Both the position numbers and the translations under genes were made by a program. A DNA stretch of 64,000 bases from Halogeometricum sp. S3BR5-2 (GTDB lineage: Archaea > Halobacteriota > Halobacteria > Halobacteriales > Haloferacaceae): positions 496,001 to 560,000 of the forward strand of contig NZ_JAMQOQ010000003.1 of NCBI RefSeq assembly GCF_031624635.1, read 5' to 3'. The notes below the pieces were generated by a model that saw only the letters and a program-made list of their open reading frames with translations, made no database searches and was not told the DNA's origin. Each line of letters begins with the position of its first letter. Position 1 is the first letter of the stretch. Positions 42,985 to 52,319 of this stretch are shown here, in pieces.

Positions 42985-44130
42985 ATGAGAGTAGCAATGA
43001 TAAGCGACGATTGGTGGCCAGAGACGGGAGGTGGGCCAGTTCATGTGAGAGAACTGTCCTGCTCTTTAGCAGAACACCATGGCTGCGAGGTCGATATATT
43101 TACACGGTCACTCAAGAAAGATGGCGAACGCTACGACGAGGTAGAGGAATACATGTCCGGGGATGTTACAGTTTATCGTCTTCCTCCCTGTACGGAATAC
43201 TGGAATCCAGCTGGGCGAATCTCATCTCTGGTTACACCAATACCGAGACTACTATCCAATAGCTACGATATTATCCACGGACATACATTTCTTCCGGCGG
43301 TTCCGACTAAAATAGCTGGTGGTTTATCAAGTACTCCAACAGTGTTCACAGTACACGGTACCGCACTTACAACAGGAGTCGGGAGAGATAGCTCTGTATT
43401 CTCCGGAATCAAGCGACACATCGAAAAACAATTTATCCTTGAATTCAACTACGATTCTGTAATTTCTGTCAATGAGAAGCACGTAGATCTTCTTGATGAA
43501 TATCATTCTTCAGTTACTACAATCCCAAATGGTGTAGACTACGACAGATTCTCTGTTAGTGCCGATCGCACGATAGATGTTTTATACTTGGGTAGGTTAA
43601 CCGAACGAAAGCGCATATCCAAGCTGATTGAAGCTTTTAGTGAGGTGAACAAAGTACTCCCAGATGCAAATCTATGTATCGGCGGTGAAGGACCAAAAAG
43701 GACTGAACTCGAAAGTGAGGTTGAGACCCTCGGTCTAGAGAATTCAGTTACATTTCGGGGTCGAGTCCCGGACGAAGAGCTTCCTCAGCTCTATGGATCT
43801 GCGAAGGTATTTGTCCTACCATCAGCGTGGGAGGGCCATCCATTGACTTTGCTTGAAGCATGGTCAGCAGGAACGCCCGTTGTTGCGCCGTCAGTGGAGG
43901 GTATCGAAGAGTTTGTAGACCACGGGACAAATGGAGTCTTAACATCCTCAGTTGGAAAGGAAGAATTGTCAGCTGCAATCTTAATGCTGTTGAAAAATCC
44001 AGATTTGAGTCATAGGCTAGGGGATCAGGGGCGTGACCTCGTCAAGAACGAGTATACCTGGAAAATTGTTTCTGACCGAACCTACAACGCATATCAGCGG
44101 ATTAGCGAGGAGAAAACTTATTCCATATAG
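42985..44130 (+). CDS. GT4-family glycosyltransferase
   Basis: 381 residues. Opening MRVAMISDDWWPETGGGPVH with the Gly-rich loop, and donor-site half with VLYLGRLTERKRISKLIEAF, LCIGGEGPKR, then PSAWEGHPLTLLEAWSAGTP with the conserved E-x7-E. Expected to add a hexose to a lipid-linked or nascent surface glycan. Its 3' end overlaps the end of the phosphatase-superfamily gene on the opposite strand by 13 bases. Codon use is AT-rich, unlike the GC-rich genes left of the IS6 element. Confidence 0.9.
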   Translation: MRVAMISDDWWPETGGGPVHVRELSCSLAEHHGCEVDIFTRSLKKDGERYDEVEEYMSGDVTVYRLPPCTEYWNPAGRISSLVTPIPRLLSNSYDIIHGHTFLPAVPTKIAGGLSSTPTVFTVHGTALTTGVGRDSSVFSGIKRHIEKQFILEFNYDSVISVNEKHVDLLDEYHSSVTTIPNGVDYDRFSVSADRTIDVLYLGRLTERKRISKLIEAFSEVNKVLPDANLCIGGEGPKRTELESEVETLGLENSVTFRGRVPDEELPQLYGSAKVFVLPSAWEGHPLTLLEAWSAGTPVVAPSVEGIEEFVDHGTNGVLTSSVGKEELSAAILMLLKNPDLSHRLGDQGRDLVKNEYTWKIVSDRTYNAYQRISEEKTYSI

Positions 44131-45713
44131 CCAAGGTCAGCTAGCCGGTCCTCTACACTGGTGGTATCATCATCAGCCATCAATTCTTGATATTCACCGG
44201 CTAGATCGTCCCAACAGTCCGATTTGATATCATCTGAGAATGTTCTCAGTACCACTCCATCAGAGTTGCTGTCTATTGGAATACCAATTTCTGCAGCAAT
44301 AGTCTGAGACACATCATAAATTGTATACTCGTCTTGAATATCCAGTTCTCTATTGGATAGAAGAATTCCGTTTGGCTTGTGATTCTTGTGAGGATACTTA
44401 CGGAATTTGTTGAGCAAAGAACCACTCACATCATATCGGTAATCACGAGGAATGAGCAGTATATCGGGAGCCTCAGTTATATTTTCACCTTCATACATCG
44501 ATTCTCTAGACACTACGTCATCAAATACTAATTTGCCCTCCGGATCTCGGATATCACTCAGCTCGCTGATAAGCTCCGATCTTACCTGTTCGTAATCGGA
44601 CTCAGGTACTGCACCTGCTGGATCCCTTCCCTCTACATTTAGGTGAATACCCAGACTGTTGAAGTATAACTGATAGGCTATTGATTCTTTATGATCGACT
44701 ACCTCATTCTGTGCAGCAACTAGTGCATCCTCAGGGAGAATCAGCTCAATGAAACGAGTAAGACCAACAGAATCAAGCAATCGATGGACTCTTCTGGGGG
44801 AGATTCCCATAGTAGAAAGAGAATAAGCAGTCCGATCCACAAGAGATCCAACTAAAGACATTGATGGTTCTGAGTTTCCTTTTAATTTCCCCTCTTTCTC
44901 CTGCCGGAAATATTGTGGAGATCCCTCTTTTGTCTTACAATATCCTCTCTCTGAAAGCCAGGTATTCACGTAGAACGTCCAGTCATAGTCTCCCATTCCA
45001 TGGTCAGAAGCCACATAAACCGATGCTGAATCGTCAAGCGAAATTATATCGCCCACAAATCCGTCGATCTTTGAGAGTATCTGATTGATCTTGCCACGGT
45101 CCTCTAGGTCATGGAATATTGAGTCAGTAACCTGGAATTGGACAGCCAGTAGATCCCACTCATACTGGTTGTCTAGGAATCGAGCCATATCACGGCGGTT
45201 TCTGGCTACTGAAATATACTCTGAGACAACATCATCATCTTTGCCGTAATCGGGGTATATTCGGTATTTTCCATACTCTGACTCGTACTCTTCGCGGAGG
45301 CCCCTCGGGTAAAATGTCGTGTCTTCCCGAGCCAGATACCCTGGGACTAATGCTCCACTACCAAGACTCGGAGCTGGATGAGTGACCGGGAAATTAATTA
45401 TAATTGGTGTAAGCCCTTCCTCAGCCATGACGTCGTGGAGATACGGTGAATCAACATCATTTCGATTCACCAAACGCTTGTCATAGCCATCGCGAGTGTA
45501 GAAGTCAAAGACACCATGCTTTCCGGGATTTTTACCGGTAAGCATTGAAGGCCAAGCGCAAGGTGTCCACGGTGGATGGGTGCTCTTCAGGTCTACGCCC
45601 GTTGATTCAGATAGTGACGAGAGAACTGGCAACTCACCACTATCCATCAAACTGCCTATTTCACTGAATCCCAGACCATCAAGACCGATAAGTATTGTTT
45701 TTTGTCCAGACAT
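44118..45713 (-). CDS. Alkaline-phosphatase-superfamily phosphodiesterase-type enzyme (LADLGY group, 1 of 3)
   Basis: 531 residues. KTILIGLDGLGFSEIG supplies the first metal Asp. HPPWTPCAWPSMLTGKNPGK places Thr50 at the nucleophile site, as in nucleotide pyrophosphatase/phosphodiesterases, and YVASDHGMGDYDWTFYVNTW gives the second metal site. Similar to archaeal proteins labelled alkaline phosphatase family or type I phosphodiesterase. No signal peptide, so it acts inside, possibly moving a phospho-group between nucleotide-linked or lipid-linked intermediates. It ends RLADLGYME, like its two neighbours, and the next gene upstream is two bases away on the same strand. Confidence 0.8.
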   Translation of the reverse strand: MSGQKTILIGLDGLGFSEIGSLMDSGELPVLSSLSESTGVDLKSTHPPWTPCAWPSMLTGKNPGKHGVFDFYTRDGYDKRLVNRNDVDSPYLHDVMAEEGLTPIIINFPVTHPAPSLGSGALVPGYLAREDTTFYPRGLREEYESEYGKYRIYPDYGKDDDVVSEYISVARNRRDMARFLDNQYEWDLLAVQFQVTDSIFHDLEDRGKINQILSKIDGFVGDIISLDDSASVYVASDHGMGDYDWTFYVNTWLSERGYCKTKEGSPQYFRQEKEGKLKGNSEPSMSLVGSLVDRTAYSLSTMGISPRRVHRLLDSVGLTRFIELILPEDALVAAQNEVVDHKESIAYQLYFNSLGIHLNVEGRDPAGAVPESDYEQVRSELISELSDIRDPEGKLVFDDVVSRESMYEGENITEAPDILLIPRDYRYDVSGSLLNKFRKYPHKNHKPNGILLSNRELDIQDEYTIYDVSQTIAAEIGIPIDSNSDGVVLRTFSDDIKSDCWDDLAGEYQELMADDDTTSVEDRLADLGYME

Positions 45714-45715
45714 AG

Positions 45716-47143
45716 TTACATTTTGTAACCCAGATCCGCTAATTGACTCTCTAAATCACGCCCGAATCGACCGTCAACTTTCGGCAAGTCTCCAGGAGAC
45801 GTTTCTAACTCTTCAACTCTTTCTTGTAGCTCAGAGGAGGTAACTGGGTCTATTGGTAACCGTTCACGCGGATCATCTTGATAAGAGAATTGTACATCCT
45901 TGTCTTGGTACGGATAATTGATGCTTGCAGATTCAGCAGACTCAGAATGGTGTATCACCTTCTCGTCATCGTCTCGAATTGCAATAGTATGGCCTCGTTT
46001 GTCGAGGGTGTCAGATACAACCGGACTTGAAAGGCCATCATCATCTAAAAGAGATTCTTGGTCACTGCTCCCGGGGAAACTTCCAAGCGGCAAGTTACAT
46101 ATTTCAGCAATCAATTCATGGATCCAAGCAAGAGATACTGGAGTTTCTATACGAGAATTATTGTTGTTGGGGGTGCGTACGATCAGAGGTACGTGCAATA
46201 AGTCATCGTAAAGATGATGCGGAGGATGTCCATAGATTTCGTCTCGGTCAAACAGAACTTCCCCATGGTCGCCGGTGATTATCAGAATAGTATCGTTCCA
46301 CCTATCTTCTTTCTTAAGATATCTTATGATTTCGCCGATTTGATGGTCGACATAGCGAAGAGCGCTGTCGTACATTGTATCGTACTCTGGCTTGTGAATT
46401 CGTGCTGCACGGCTTGCGTCTGTTATGATCTGACCAAGAGTACCGTTGACAGCAGAAAGGCCTCCTGATCGAACCGTGCTGGGACGGATTGGTGCGTGAA
46501 GATCCATTAGATGTGTCCAGGCAAAGAAATCTGTTTGGTCTGTAGGAATGCTCTTACACAGTTCCTCCACAACCTCGTGACCAGAAATGGTCGGCCAGTT
46601 ACCTAATGTTTGCATGTATCTGTACGCAATCATCGGCAGCGAGTATGGAGTCAGAAGAGAGTCGTGGTCTCTCATTTTACTCCGGACTTGGTACATTAAT
46701 TCACCCCACCGAACCTTTTCAAGGTAGCTAACACCTTTGGGAGACTCTGTACCCTTGTTCAACCGTAGATTAGTAAACTGGTCAAATCCAATATCGAAAT
46801 TACGCTCTCTACTAAGATGTGGGTTAGTAAGCATAGCTACGGTCTCATATCCCAGCTCACCTAGCCAAGATGCCAGCGTGGGCGGACTGCGGATTGCTTT
46901 CCAAGTAACGTCGGAACCAAAGTAGCACCCATTGTGAGAGTGCTGTCCCGCAATCAGTCCAGGGATGGATTCTGTAGTATAAGGGCCAGTAGAATAAGCA
47001 TTTTCGAAGACTATGCTTTCGGATCTCAATCTGTGGAGGTTGGGGGTAGTGTATCGATGGTTGTCGTACACACGGTCATTCCGTAAACAATCGACACTGA
47101 CTAATACGATACTCGTCACAAACTCAGATAGATCTGATGCCAT
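45716..47143 (-). CDS. Sulfatase-like enzyme with Thr at nucleophile site (LADLGY group, 2 of 3)
   Basis: 475 residues. Metal-binding VLVSVDCLRNDRV, then STGPYTTESIPGLIAG, which occupies the active-site helix. Sulfatases need C/S-x-P-x-R there to make formylglycine. Here a Thr (56 or 57) is available instead, as in phosphoethanolamine and phosphoglycerol transferases. IITGDHGEVLFDR completes the metal site. No signal or membrane helix seen. Its stop is two bases from the start of the following gene, so the two are one operon. Ends QLADLGYKM. Likely a phosphodiesterase or phosphotransferase on glycan intermediates, despite the sulfatase fold. Confidence 0.78.
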   Translation of the reverse strand: MASDLSEFVTSIVLVSVDCLRNDRVYDNHRYTTPNLHRLRSESIVFENAYSTGPYTTESIPGLIAGQHSHNGCYFGSDVTWKAIRSPPTLASWLGELGYETVAMLTNPHLSRERNFDIGFDQFTNLRLNKGTESPKGVSYLEKVRWGELMYQVRSKMRDHDSLLTPYSLPMIAYRYMQTLGNWPTISGHEVVEELCKSIPTDQTDFFAWTHLMDLHAPIRPSTVRSGGLSAVNGTLGQIITDASRAARIHKPEYDTMYDSALRYVDHQIGEIIRYLKKEDRWNDTILIITGDHGEVLFDRDEIYGHPPHHLYDDLLHVPLIVRTPNNNNSRIETPVSLAWIHELIAEICNLPLGSFPGSSDQESLLDDDGLSSPVVSDTLDKRGHTIAIRDDDEKVIHHSESAESASINYPYQDKDVQFSYQDDPRERLPIDPVTSSELQERVEELETSPGDLPKVDGRFGRDLESQLADLGYKM

Positions 47144-47291
47144 TATAAACTGCGGGGGTTATAATGTTCATCAAGTAAAATTTTAGTTATGCGGTCTCAC
47201 CACCGAATTTCAATTTTAGGCAGTCATGGTGAGTAGTGACTAGGGTATTAGCACAGCTAGCGATAGGTTGTTATCAAACAAGTTCTAGAGT

Positions 47292-49064
47292 TCAGCTTAT
47301 CCTGTATAAATTAAATTCTCCGTTAGAGTAAATACGGTTTGTTTCCGTTTCTATATACTGATAGTCCAATTCGTTGAACCGGAGGCCATCATATAGCCCG
47401 ACGTTCCGCTGATAGCCATATTCCGTTGAGGCCAGCAGATACGGTCTAGTTGATAAATCTCTGAGATTCCGGTCGTTGAAGTGCGCTGGTACAAATCCAA
47501 TCCCCCGACGGTCAGGTGCGAGAGGTCGAAGAGATCCCTCCCCCCAGGCACGGTTTCCTTCTTCAAATCCACGTAGGGCAATTAACTGCCTTGATACATC
47601 AGTATTGACCGATGCTACTGATTGGTTGTCTCGATTCTTGAACGTCCACTCATATCCATCAAGTTGCGTTTCAGTAACGTGTGGTGCCGGTTGGTAGACG
47701 TAGGGTGACCGAAACATAACAGGTACGGATACTGCTGCACCGATGAGCAGGACTACGGTCAGTGTTGCGACTACGGACTGGTTGTCATAACGTGATCGCA
47801 AAATTGCGAAGTGCGCGACAACTAAAGGAGTACCAAGAGCAACCAGTGCGGCGGCGTAACGGACGACCTGTGGAAGATTCCCAGATCCGAGGTTAACTAC
47901 TGCTAATGCAATGAGTGGCACAAATCCGACAATATAGCGGAGTTGCATAGACTCGCGTGTTGGGAATTCAACATTGGGGCGAGAGTAATACTGTGCAAGA
48001 CGCCAGACAGAGACAGTCGTGATCCCGACGACAATGATACTAATAGCAATTTGAACACCGAGAGTACGAGCGAACAGTGTAACCAAATTACCACCAATAT
48101 CTTGGAATCCGGCTCCAGGAGTAGCTGACGAGATCCCCCCACGCGCTGCGTTGAGACCACTAATAAGTGCTGCAGCAGCGCCGACAAGTACCCGTCGTGT
48201 CACAAGCCAGTACCCCAAGACAATACTAGCAGCAGTAACTGCACTCAAAGTAGAGATGTGTCGATATCGGGAAAAGCCAGATATATTACTAGTAGCAATG
48301 AATATCAGTGAGAGAGCAACTGCAACAAGTGCCTGTTGTGGGTGAAAAAAGACGAGCCCAATGAGCGCAATGAGGAGAACGCTAGAGAAGCGTCTTTCCA
48401 GACCGCTTGATTGTGTAGTTCGGAAGAGGAGGTAGACAACAAAAAGGAGTATAAAAAGTCCAGCTACAGTTGCAATTGGTTGAAAGTTTGGTAGTCGAAC
48501 GACAATAATCGGTGTCGATAGTGTCGAAAACAGCAGCCCAATCGTTGTGCTGTGCCCGCCGTTGTCGTCGATGAATGATCTGGCAATAAGTGGAGTGGAG
48601 ACGGCAAACAACAGGTATGTAACTGGCATAGAGAGCAGAAACGCCCGTCGAAGCGGAATCTCTAGCACAGACGAAAGAGCGAGTGAGATTAAATGGAGCG
48701 ATGGGTATGGATTACGCTCAAGCGGATTGGACGTTGATAACATATCGATTGCCCACCCAAGGTGTTGGAGCGAATCTGCTTGCCCGTAGAAGTAGTACTG
48801 TCGGATGTAGGGGAGTGTGGCGATCAGCATGACCACGGTAAGAGCGAGTCCGGCAGCTGCAAGTCGCTGATAATAAGTACACAGATATAGTCCGCCGACA
48901 ATGCCGAGTGCCATTGATACGCTTGTGAATCCCCAAAACAATACTGGCGTCCCGGCGTAGACTGAAAGCTCGTATCCTGTAGAAGGAGACTCACCAGCGA
49001 CAATGGCTGCACTAGCCAAGCAGAAAAGGCCGACTGAGAAGAGAGCCTTCACTGATTTTCTCAT
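47292..49064 (-). CDS. Large polytopic membrane protein, GT-C or polymerase-like
   Basis: 590 residues with about 12 membrane helices up to residue 445, then an extracytoplasmic domain of about 140 residues (TQLDGYEWTFKNRDNQSVAS and on). The first long outside loop has YYFYGQADSLQHLGWAIDML, an Asp-containing loop of the sort used by GT-C transferases and Wzy-type polymerases. Haloarchaeal polysaccharide loci usually contain one such protein. A role as polymerase or lipid-linked-sugar-using transferase is inferred from position and topology; no firm family assigned. Confidence 0.7.
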   Translation of the reverse strand: MRKSVKALFSVGLFCLASAAIVAGESPSTGYELSVYAGTPVLFWGFTSVSMALGIVGGLYLCTYYQRLAAAGLALTVVMLIATLPYIRQYYFYGQADSLQHLGWAIDMLSTSNPLERNPYPSLHLISLALSSVLEIPLRRAFLLSMPVTYLLFAVSTPLIARSFIDDNGGHSTTIGLLFSTLSTPIIVVRLPNFQPIATVAGLFILLFVVYLLFRTTQSSGLERRFSSVLLIALIGLVFFHPQQALVAVALSLIFIATSNISGFSRYRHISTLSAVTAASIVLGYWLVTRRVLVGAAAALISGLNAARGGISSATPGAGFQDIGGNLVTLFARTLGVQIAISIIVVGITTVSVWRLAQYYSRPNVEFPTRESMQLRYIVGFVPLIALAVVNLGSGNLPQVVRYAAALVALGTPLVVAHFAILRSRYDNQSVVATLTVVLLIGAAVSVPVMFRSPYVYQPAPHVTETQLDGYEWTFKNRDNQSVASVNTDVSRQLIALRGFEEGNRAWGEGSLRPLAPDRRGIGFVPAHFNDRNLRDLSTRPYLLASTEYGYQRNVGLYDGLRFNELDYQYIETETNRIYSNGEFNLYRIS

Positions 49065-49261
49065 TACTGCTCCTGTGTCTTACTAGATTATTAAATCCTC
49101 GCTGCTGGTATAACTACAATCCATCCACTGAGGGAGCAGAATCCTATTAGATAATCTCACTTCTATTTTATTGGCTATTTATCTCTTGGACTAGCCTCTA
49201 CCCGTTCAAAAAATGGTATGATTGAAAAAAGACAAACGAGGGTAGATGTTCAGCAGCTGGC

Positions 49262-50683
49262 TCAGATATAGCCTAAGTCAGCTAGCCGCTGCTTAGAAGC
49301 AGCGCTCATCTCAGTCTCTTCTTTTGCAGTTCTGTCAAGTCGTATTCCTTCTTGATCCATGAGATCAGAGAGTTCTGAAACCACCTTGGGGTGATCACTG
49401 GATATCTCAACTGACTCGTCATCGCTATCATATAAAAGCAGGTCACCCGATTCTGACTCAATAAGTTTCCACTCTGCGGTCCGAACCGATCGTAGCGAAT
49501 TGTCAAACTTCTCATAGTCCGGGACTAACTCTGAAACTTCTTTTTTGAGGGACTCCATGTCTGGTTGTGGATGCCGATATTCTGCAAACACTGCGTCGCG
49601 ACCGTCTCCTTCTAAAATATCAAAATTCGATACAGTATCTGAGATTGGTCGACTAATTCCTGCGAGGTTCGCTACTGTTCGGTAAAGGTCTCGTAGTTCC
49701 ACGAACTTCTCCGATTTTCCTGAATCGACCTCTGGGGGGTAGTGTGCTATCAATGGAACGTTCAGTAGTGTACTGTGCAGAGAATACTGATGATCCATCA
49801 ATCCATGATCCCCAATATTCTCGCCGTGATCGCCAACAATGAACACCGCTGTTTCGTCGATCAGCCTTGAGTCGACTAATGCATCATAGAGACGAGAGAG
49901 GTGTTTATCAAGATAAGCTATTTCTGCTTTGTAGAGTTGCATTAAGGTCTCAAAGTCTTGCTTGGACATCTCAGCCGTTCCAGCAATATATTCCCACGGA
50001 TTTTGATTTATTGATTCGAAATCACTGCGAGTGACAAACTGGCTAACAAACTCCCCCGGCGGCTCATACGGGAGATGTGGTTCCAAATAGTTGATGAAGT
50101 AAAAAAACGGATCGGCGCTGCTTCGCTTGCGTAACCACTTAACTGTGCGGTCTGTCGTGAGTTTCGTGCCAAAGTCATCTGCTCCGAGAATCTTAGCGTT
50201 CACTGCGTTCGCGATAGAAAACGGAGCTTCACGAGTAGAAACGGCTCGAACTAGCTCTTTGAATTTCCCAACGCCACTTTGACGTGAGACCGAAGATAGG
50301 TCATGCCCCTTCCAGTAGCGGTCCCATTTCATGGAAAGATTACTAAACCCTCTTCCGAACCCAAATTCGCTACTTACCCAACTGTTACCACTAATGCCGA
50401 GTGTGTCATATCCTTCATTGTAAAGAAGCTCTGCAAGAGTAGGTGTCTCAGGGTTGAACTGCTTATGCCCCGCATGTGCTCCGTGGACAGAACTCCGTTG
50501 GCCGGTAAACATGGCTGCATGTGACGGCAACGTCCACGGCGCGTTTGCGTAGGCGTTTGTGAATGTGCAACCGTTATCTGCAAACTTTTTCAGCCCCGGA
50601 AGGTCCCCGGCGTTCAGCATTGATGTGACGGTATCCATCCGGGCCGTATCAAGCACGATGAGGAGGACGTTTGGCTGATGCAT
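49262..50683 (-). CDS. Sulfatase-like enzyme with Thr at nucleophile site (LADLGY group, 3 of 3)
   Basis: 473 residues. NVLLIVLDTARMDTV, then NAPWTLPSHAAMFTGQRSSV with Thr51 in place of the formylglycine Cys/Ser and Ser-His in place of Pro-x-Arg. The metal site is AVFIVGDHGENIGDHG, with NYLEPHLPYEPP as a typical substrate-side motif. Start at ATG 50683; the longer frame upstream has no fold. Common in haloarchaeal glycan loci under the label sulfatase. The catalytic box argues for phosphate-type chemistry or another nucleophile use. Ends RLADLGYI. Confidence 0.82.
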   Translation of the reverse strand: MHQPNVLLIVLDTARMDTVTSMLNAGDLPGLKKFADNGCTFTNAYANAPWTLPSHAAMFTGQRSSVHGAHAGHKQFNPETPTLAELLYNEGYDTLGISGNSWVSSEFGFGRGFSNLSMKWDRYWKGHDLSSVSRQSGVGKFKELVRAVSTREAPFSIANAVNAKILGADDFGTKLTTDRTVKWLRKRSSADPFFYFINYLEPHLPYEPPGEFVSQFVTRSDFESINQNPWEYIAGTAEMSKQDFETLMQLYKAEIAYLDKHLSRLYDALVDSRLIDETAVFIVGDHGENIGDHGLMDHQYSLHSTLLNVPLIAHYPPEVDSGKSEKFVELRDLYRTVANLAGISRPISDTVSNFDILEGDGRDAVFAEYRHPQPDMESLKKEVSELVPDYEKFDNSLRSVRTAEWKLIESESGDLLLYDSDDESVEISSDHPKVVSELSDLMDQEGIRLDRTAKEETEMSAASKQRLADLGYI

Positions 50684-50999
50684 GCAATTGAGACTCTTCT
50701 GCGAGCTTGTATTTGTATCTATGTAATGAAAGATACGGCATGTGATACGAACGATGTTGACTTGATAGTGTAGATACGCTAAGATGAGACGTTGATATTT
50801 TGATATAGACAATACTACAATTTGCTGAGGAGCATTCCAGTCAGAAGTAAATGTATTCAACGTGATAAGGTTACAAGGCTCCAGACAGCGGAGTTGGTCC
50901 TCCACTCAAGACTGTCCCCTATGAAGATGACCGGTGAATGGTTGACGCACAGGTCAGTTCTATCAAGTCTTATTATCCTGTAGGGTGCACAACGCCCCA

Positions 51000-52181
51000 A
51001 TGCAGGTTCTTTTCATAGCGAACAAGCTGAACATGGCAGGAGCAGGTTCTAACGTTAGTTTGGATACTATAGCCCGCGGTCTCTCTTCTCGGGGACACCA
51101 GGTAGATATCCTAACCACAAACGTAGATATGAAAAATGTTCTCCCAGACTCCCATCCATACTCTGTGAAGTCACTAAGATCCACAACCTTTGAGGATATA
51201 CTGAAAGAAATCAGAAATGAGATTTCATCTGGACATCAGACACCGGACATCATCCATGTATTTGCACCGATAATTTCGCCGATTCTAGGCTACTACCGGA
51301 TGCATGGTGGTCAGATTCCAGTCGTTGGTCGTTTGAATTCGTATACGATGTTCTGCACAAACAATAGTCTTCTAGACGGAGAATGTCACAAAAATTGTTC
51401 TATGACAGACAAAATCCGTCATGATGACTCGTCGACAAAGAAAAAAATTGCTAAGTTACCCTTCTATGCGTACTCTGCAGCATCTTTCCCCAGCAAAGCC
51501 AACTACATCGATAAATACTTTGCACAAAGTCCCTCGATTTCAAAGTATTATCAAGAAGCAGGCATTGAGAGTGAACGAATCTGTGTTATATCTAACTTTT
51601 ATAATGAATCTTTCTATCAGGGACCGCAAGTGAGACCAACAAGAGGAGACTGGAGTCAGTTTAATATTCTCTACGTAGGTCGCCTAGAGCCGGAGAAAAA
51701 CGTTAGTCTTTTACTCAGAGCAGCTTGTGAGCTTCCACTTAATCATACAATGCATATTGTGGGAGATGGCTCTGAATACAAAAAGATACAGAATATGGTA
51801 TCTGAATTAAATGTTCAAGACAAGATTGCACTTCACGGATGGGTTGACCACGATAAGCTACCAGCCTATTATTCCAATTCCGACATCTATGTCCACCCTG
51901 GGCAGTGGCCAGAACCGTCGGGACGGGCAGTATTAGAAGCATTACAATATGATTGCCCCATTGTTGCGTCCGATATCGGTGGGCCTCAATGGATTAAAGG
52001 AGATGCTGGATCCACATTCAAATCTAATGACTGCTCTGATCTAACCGAAAAAATATTGTGCCTTTCGCAGGACAAGGTAAAATACCAAGAAAAAAAGGAG
52101 AAGTGTTCAAATAGATTACAGGATTTCTCACCAAAAACAGTAATGGATAGAATAGAACAAGAATACAGATCACTAACGTAG
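51000..52181 (+). CDS. GT4-family glycosyltransferase
   Basis: 393 residues from ATG 51000 (a GTG five codons up is possible). MQVLFIANKLNMAGAGSNVS at the start, then donor half NILYVGRLEPEKNVSLLLRA, MHIVGDGSEYKKI, and SDIYVHPGQWPEPSGRAVLE with the catalytic-site E-x7-E. An unusual Cys-rich insert near residues 119-137 (MFCTNNSLLDGECHKNCSMT) could bind metal or be structural. AT-rich gene within the island. Confidence 0.9.
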   Translation: MQVLFIANKLNMAGAGSNVSLDTIARGLSSRGHQVDILTTNVDMKNVLPDSHPYSVKSLRSTTFEDILKEIRNEISSGHQTPDIIHVFAPIISPILGYYRMHGGQIPVVGRLNSYTMFCTNNSLLDGECHKNCSMTDKIRHDDSSTKKKIAKLPFYAYSAASFPSKANYIDKYFAQSPSISKYYQEAGIESERICVISNFYNESFYQGPQVRPTRGDWSQFNILYVGRLEPEKNVSLLLRAACELPLNHTMHIVGDGSEYKKIQNMVSELNVQDKIALHGWVDHDKLPAYYSNSDIYVHPGQWPEPSGRAVLEALQYDCPIVASDIGGPQWIKGDAGSTFKSNDCSDLTEKILCLSQDKVKYQEKKEKCSNRLQDFSPKTVMDRIEQEYRSLT

Positions 52182-52319
52182 TTAAAGAGAGCAGAGACTA
52201 AGCACAAAAGGCTAGCTATAAATCACGTCTTCGTGTGAACTTTCTACTTCACATTTGAGTCTCGCTGCAAGTACGAGAATGGAAGTAATAAACAGGATAT
52301 ATCGGTGTTTACAAGCTCA

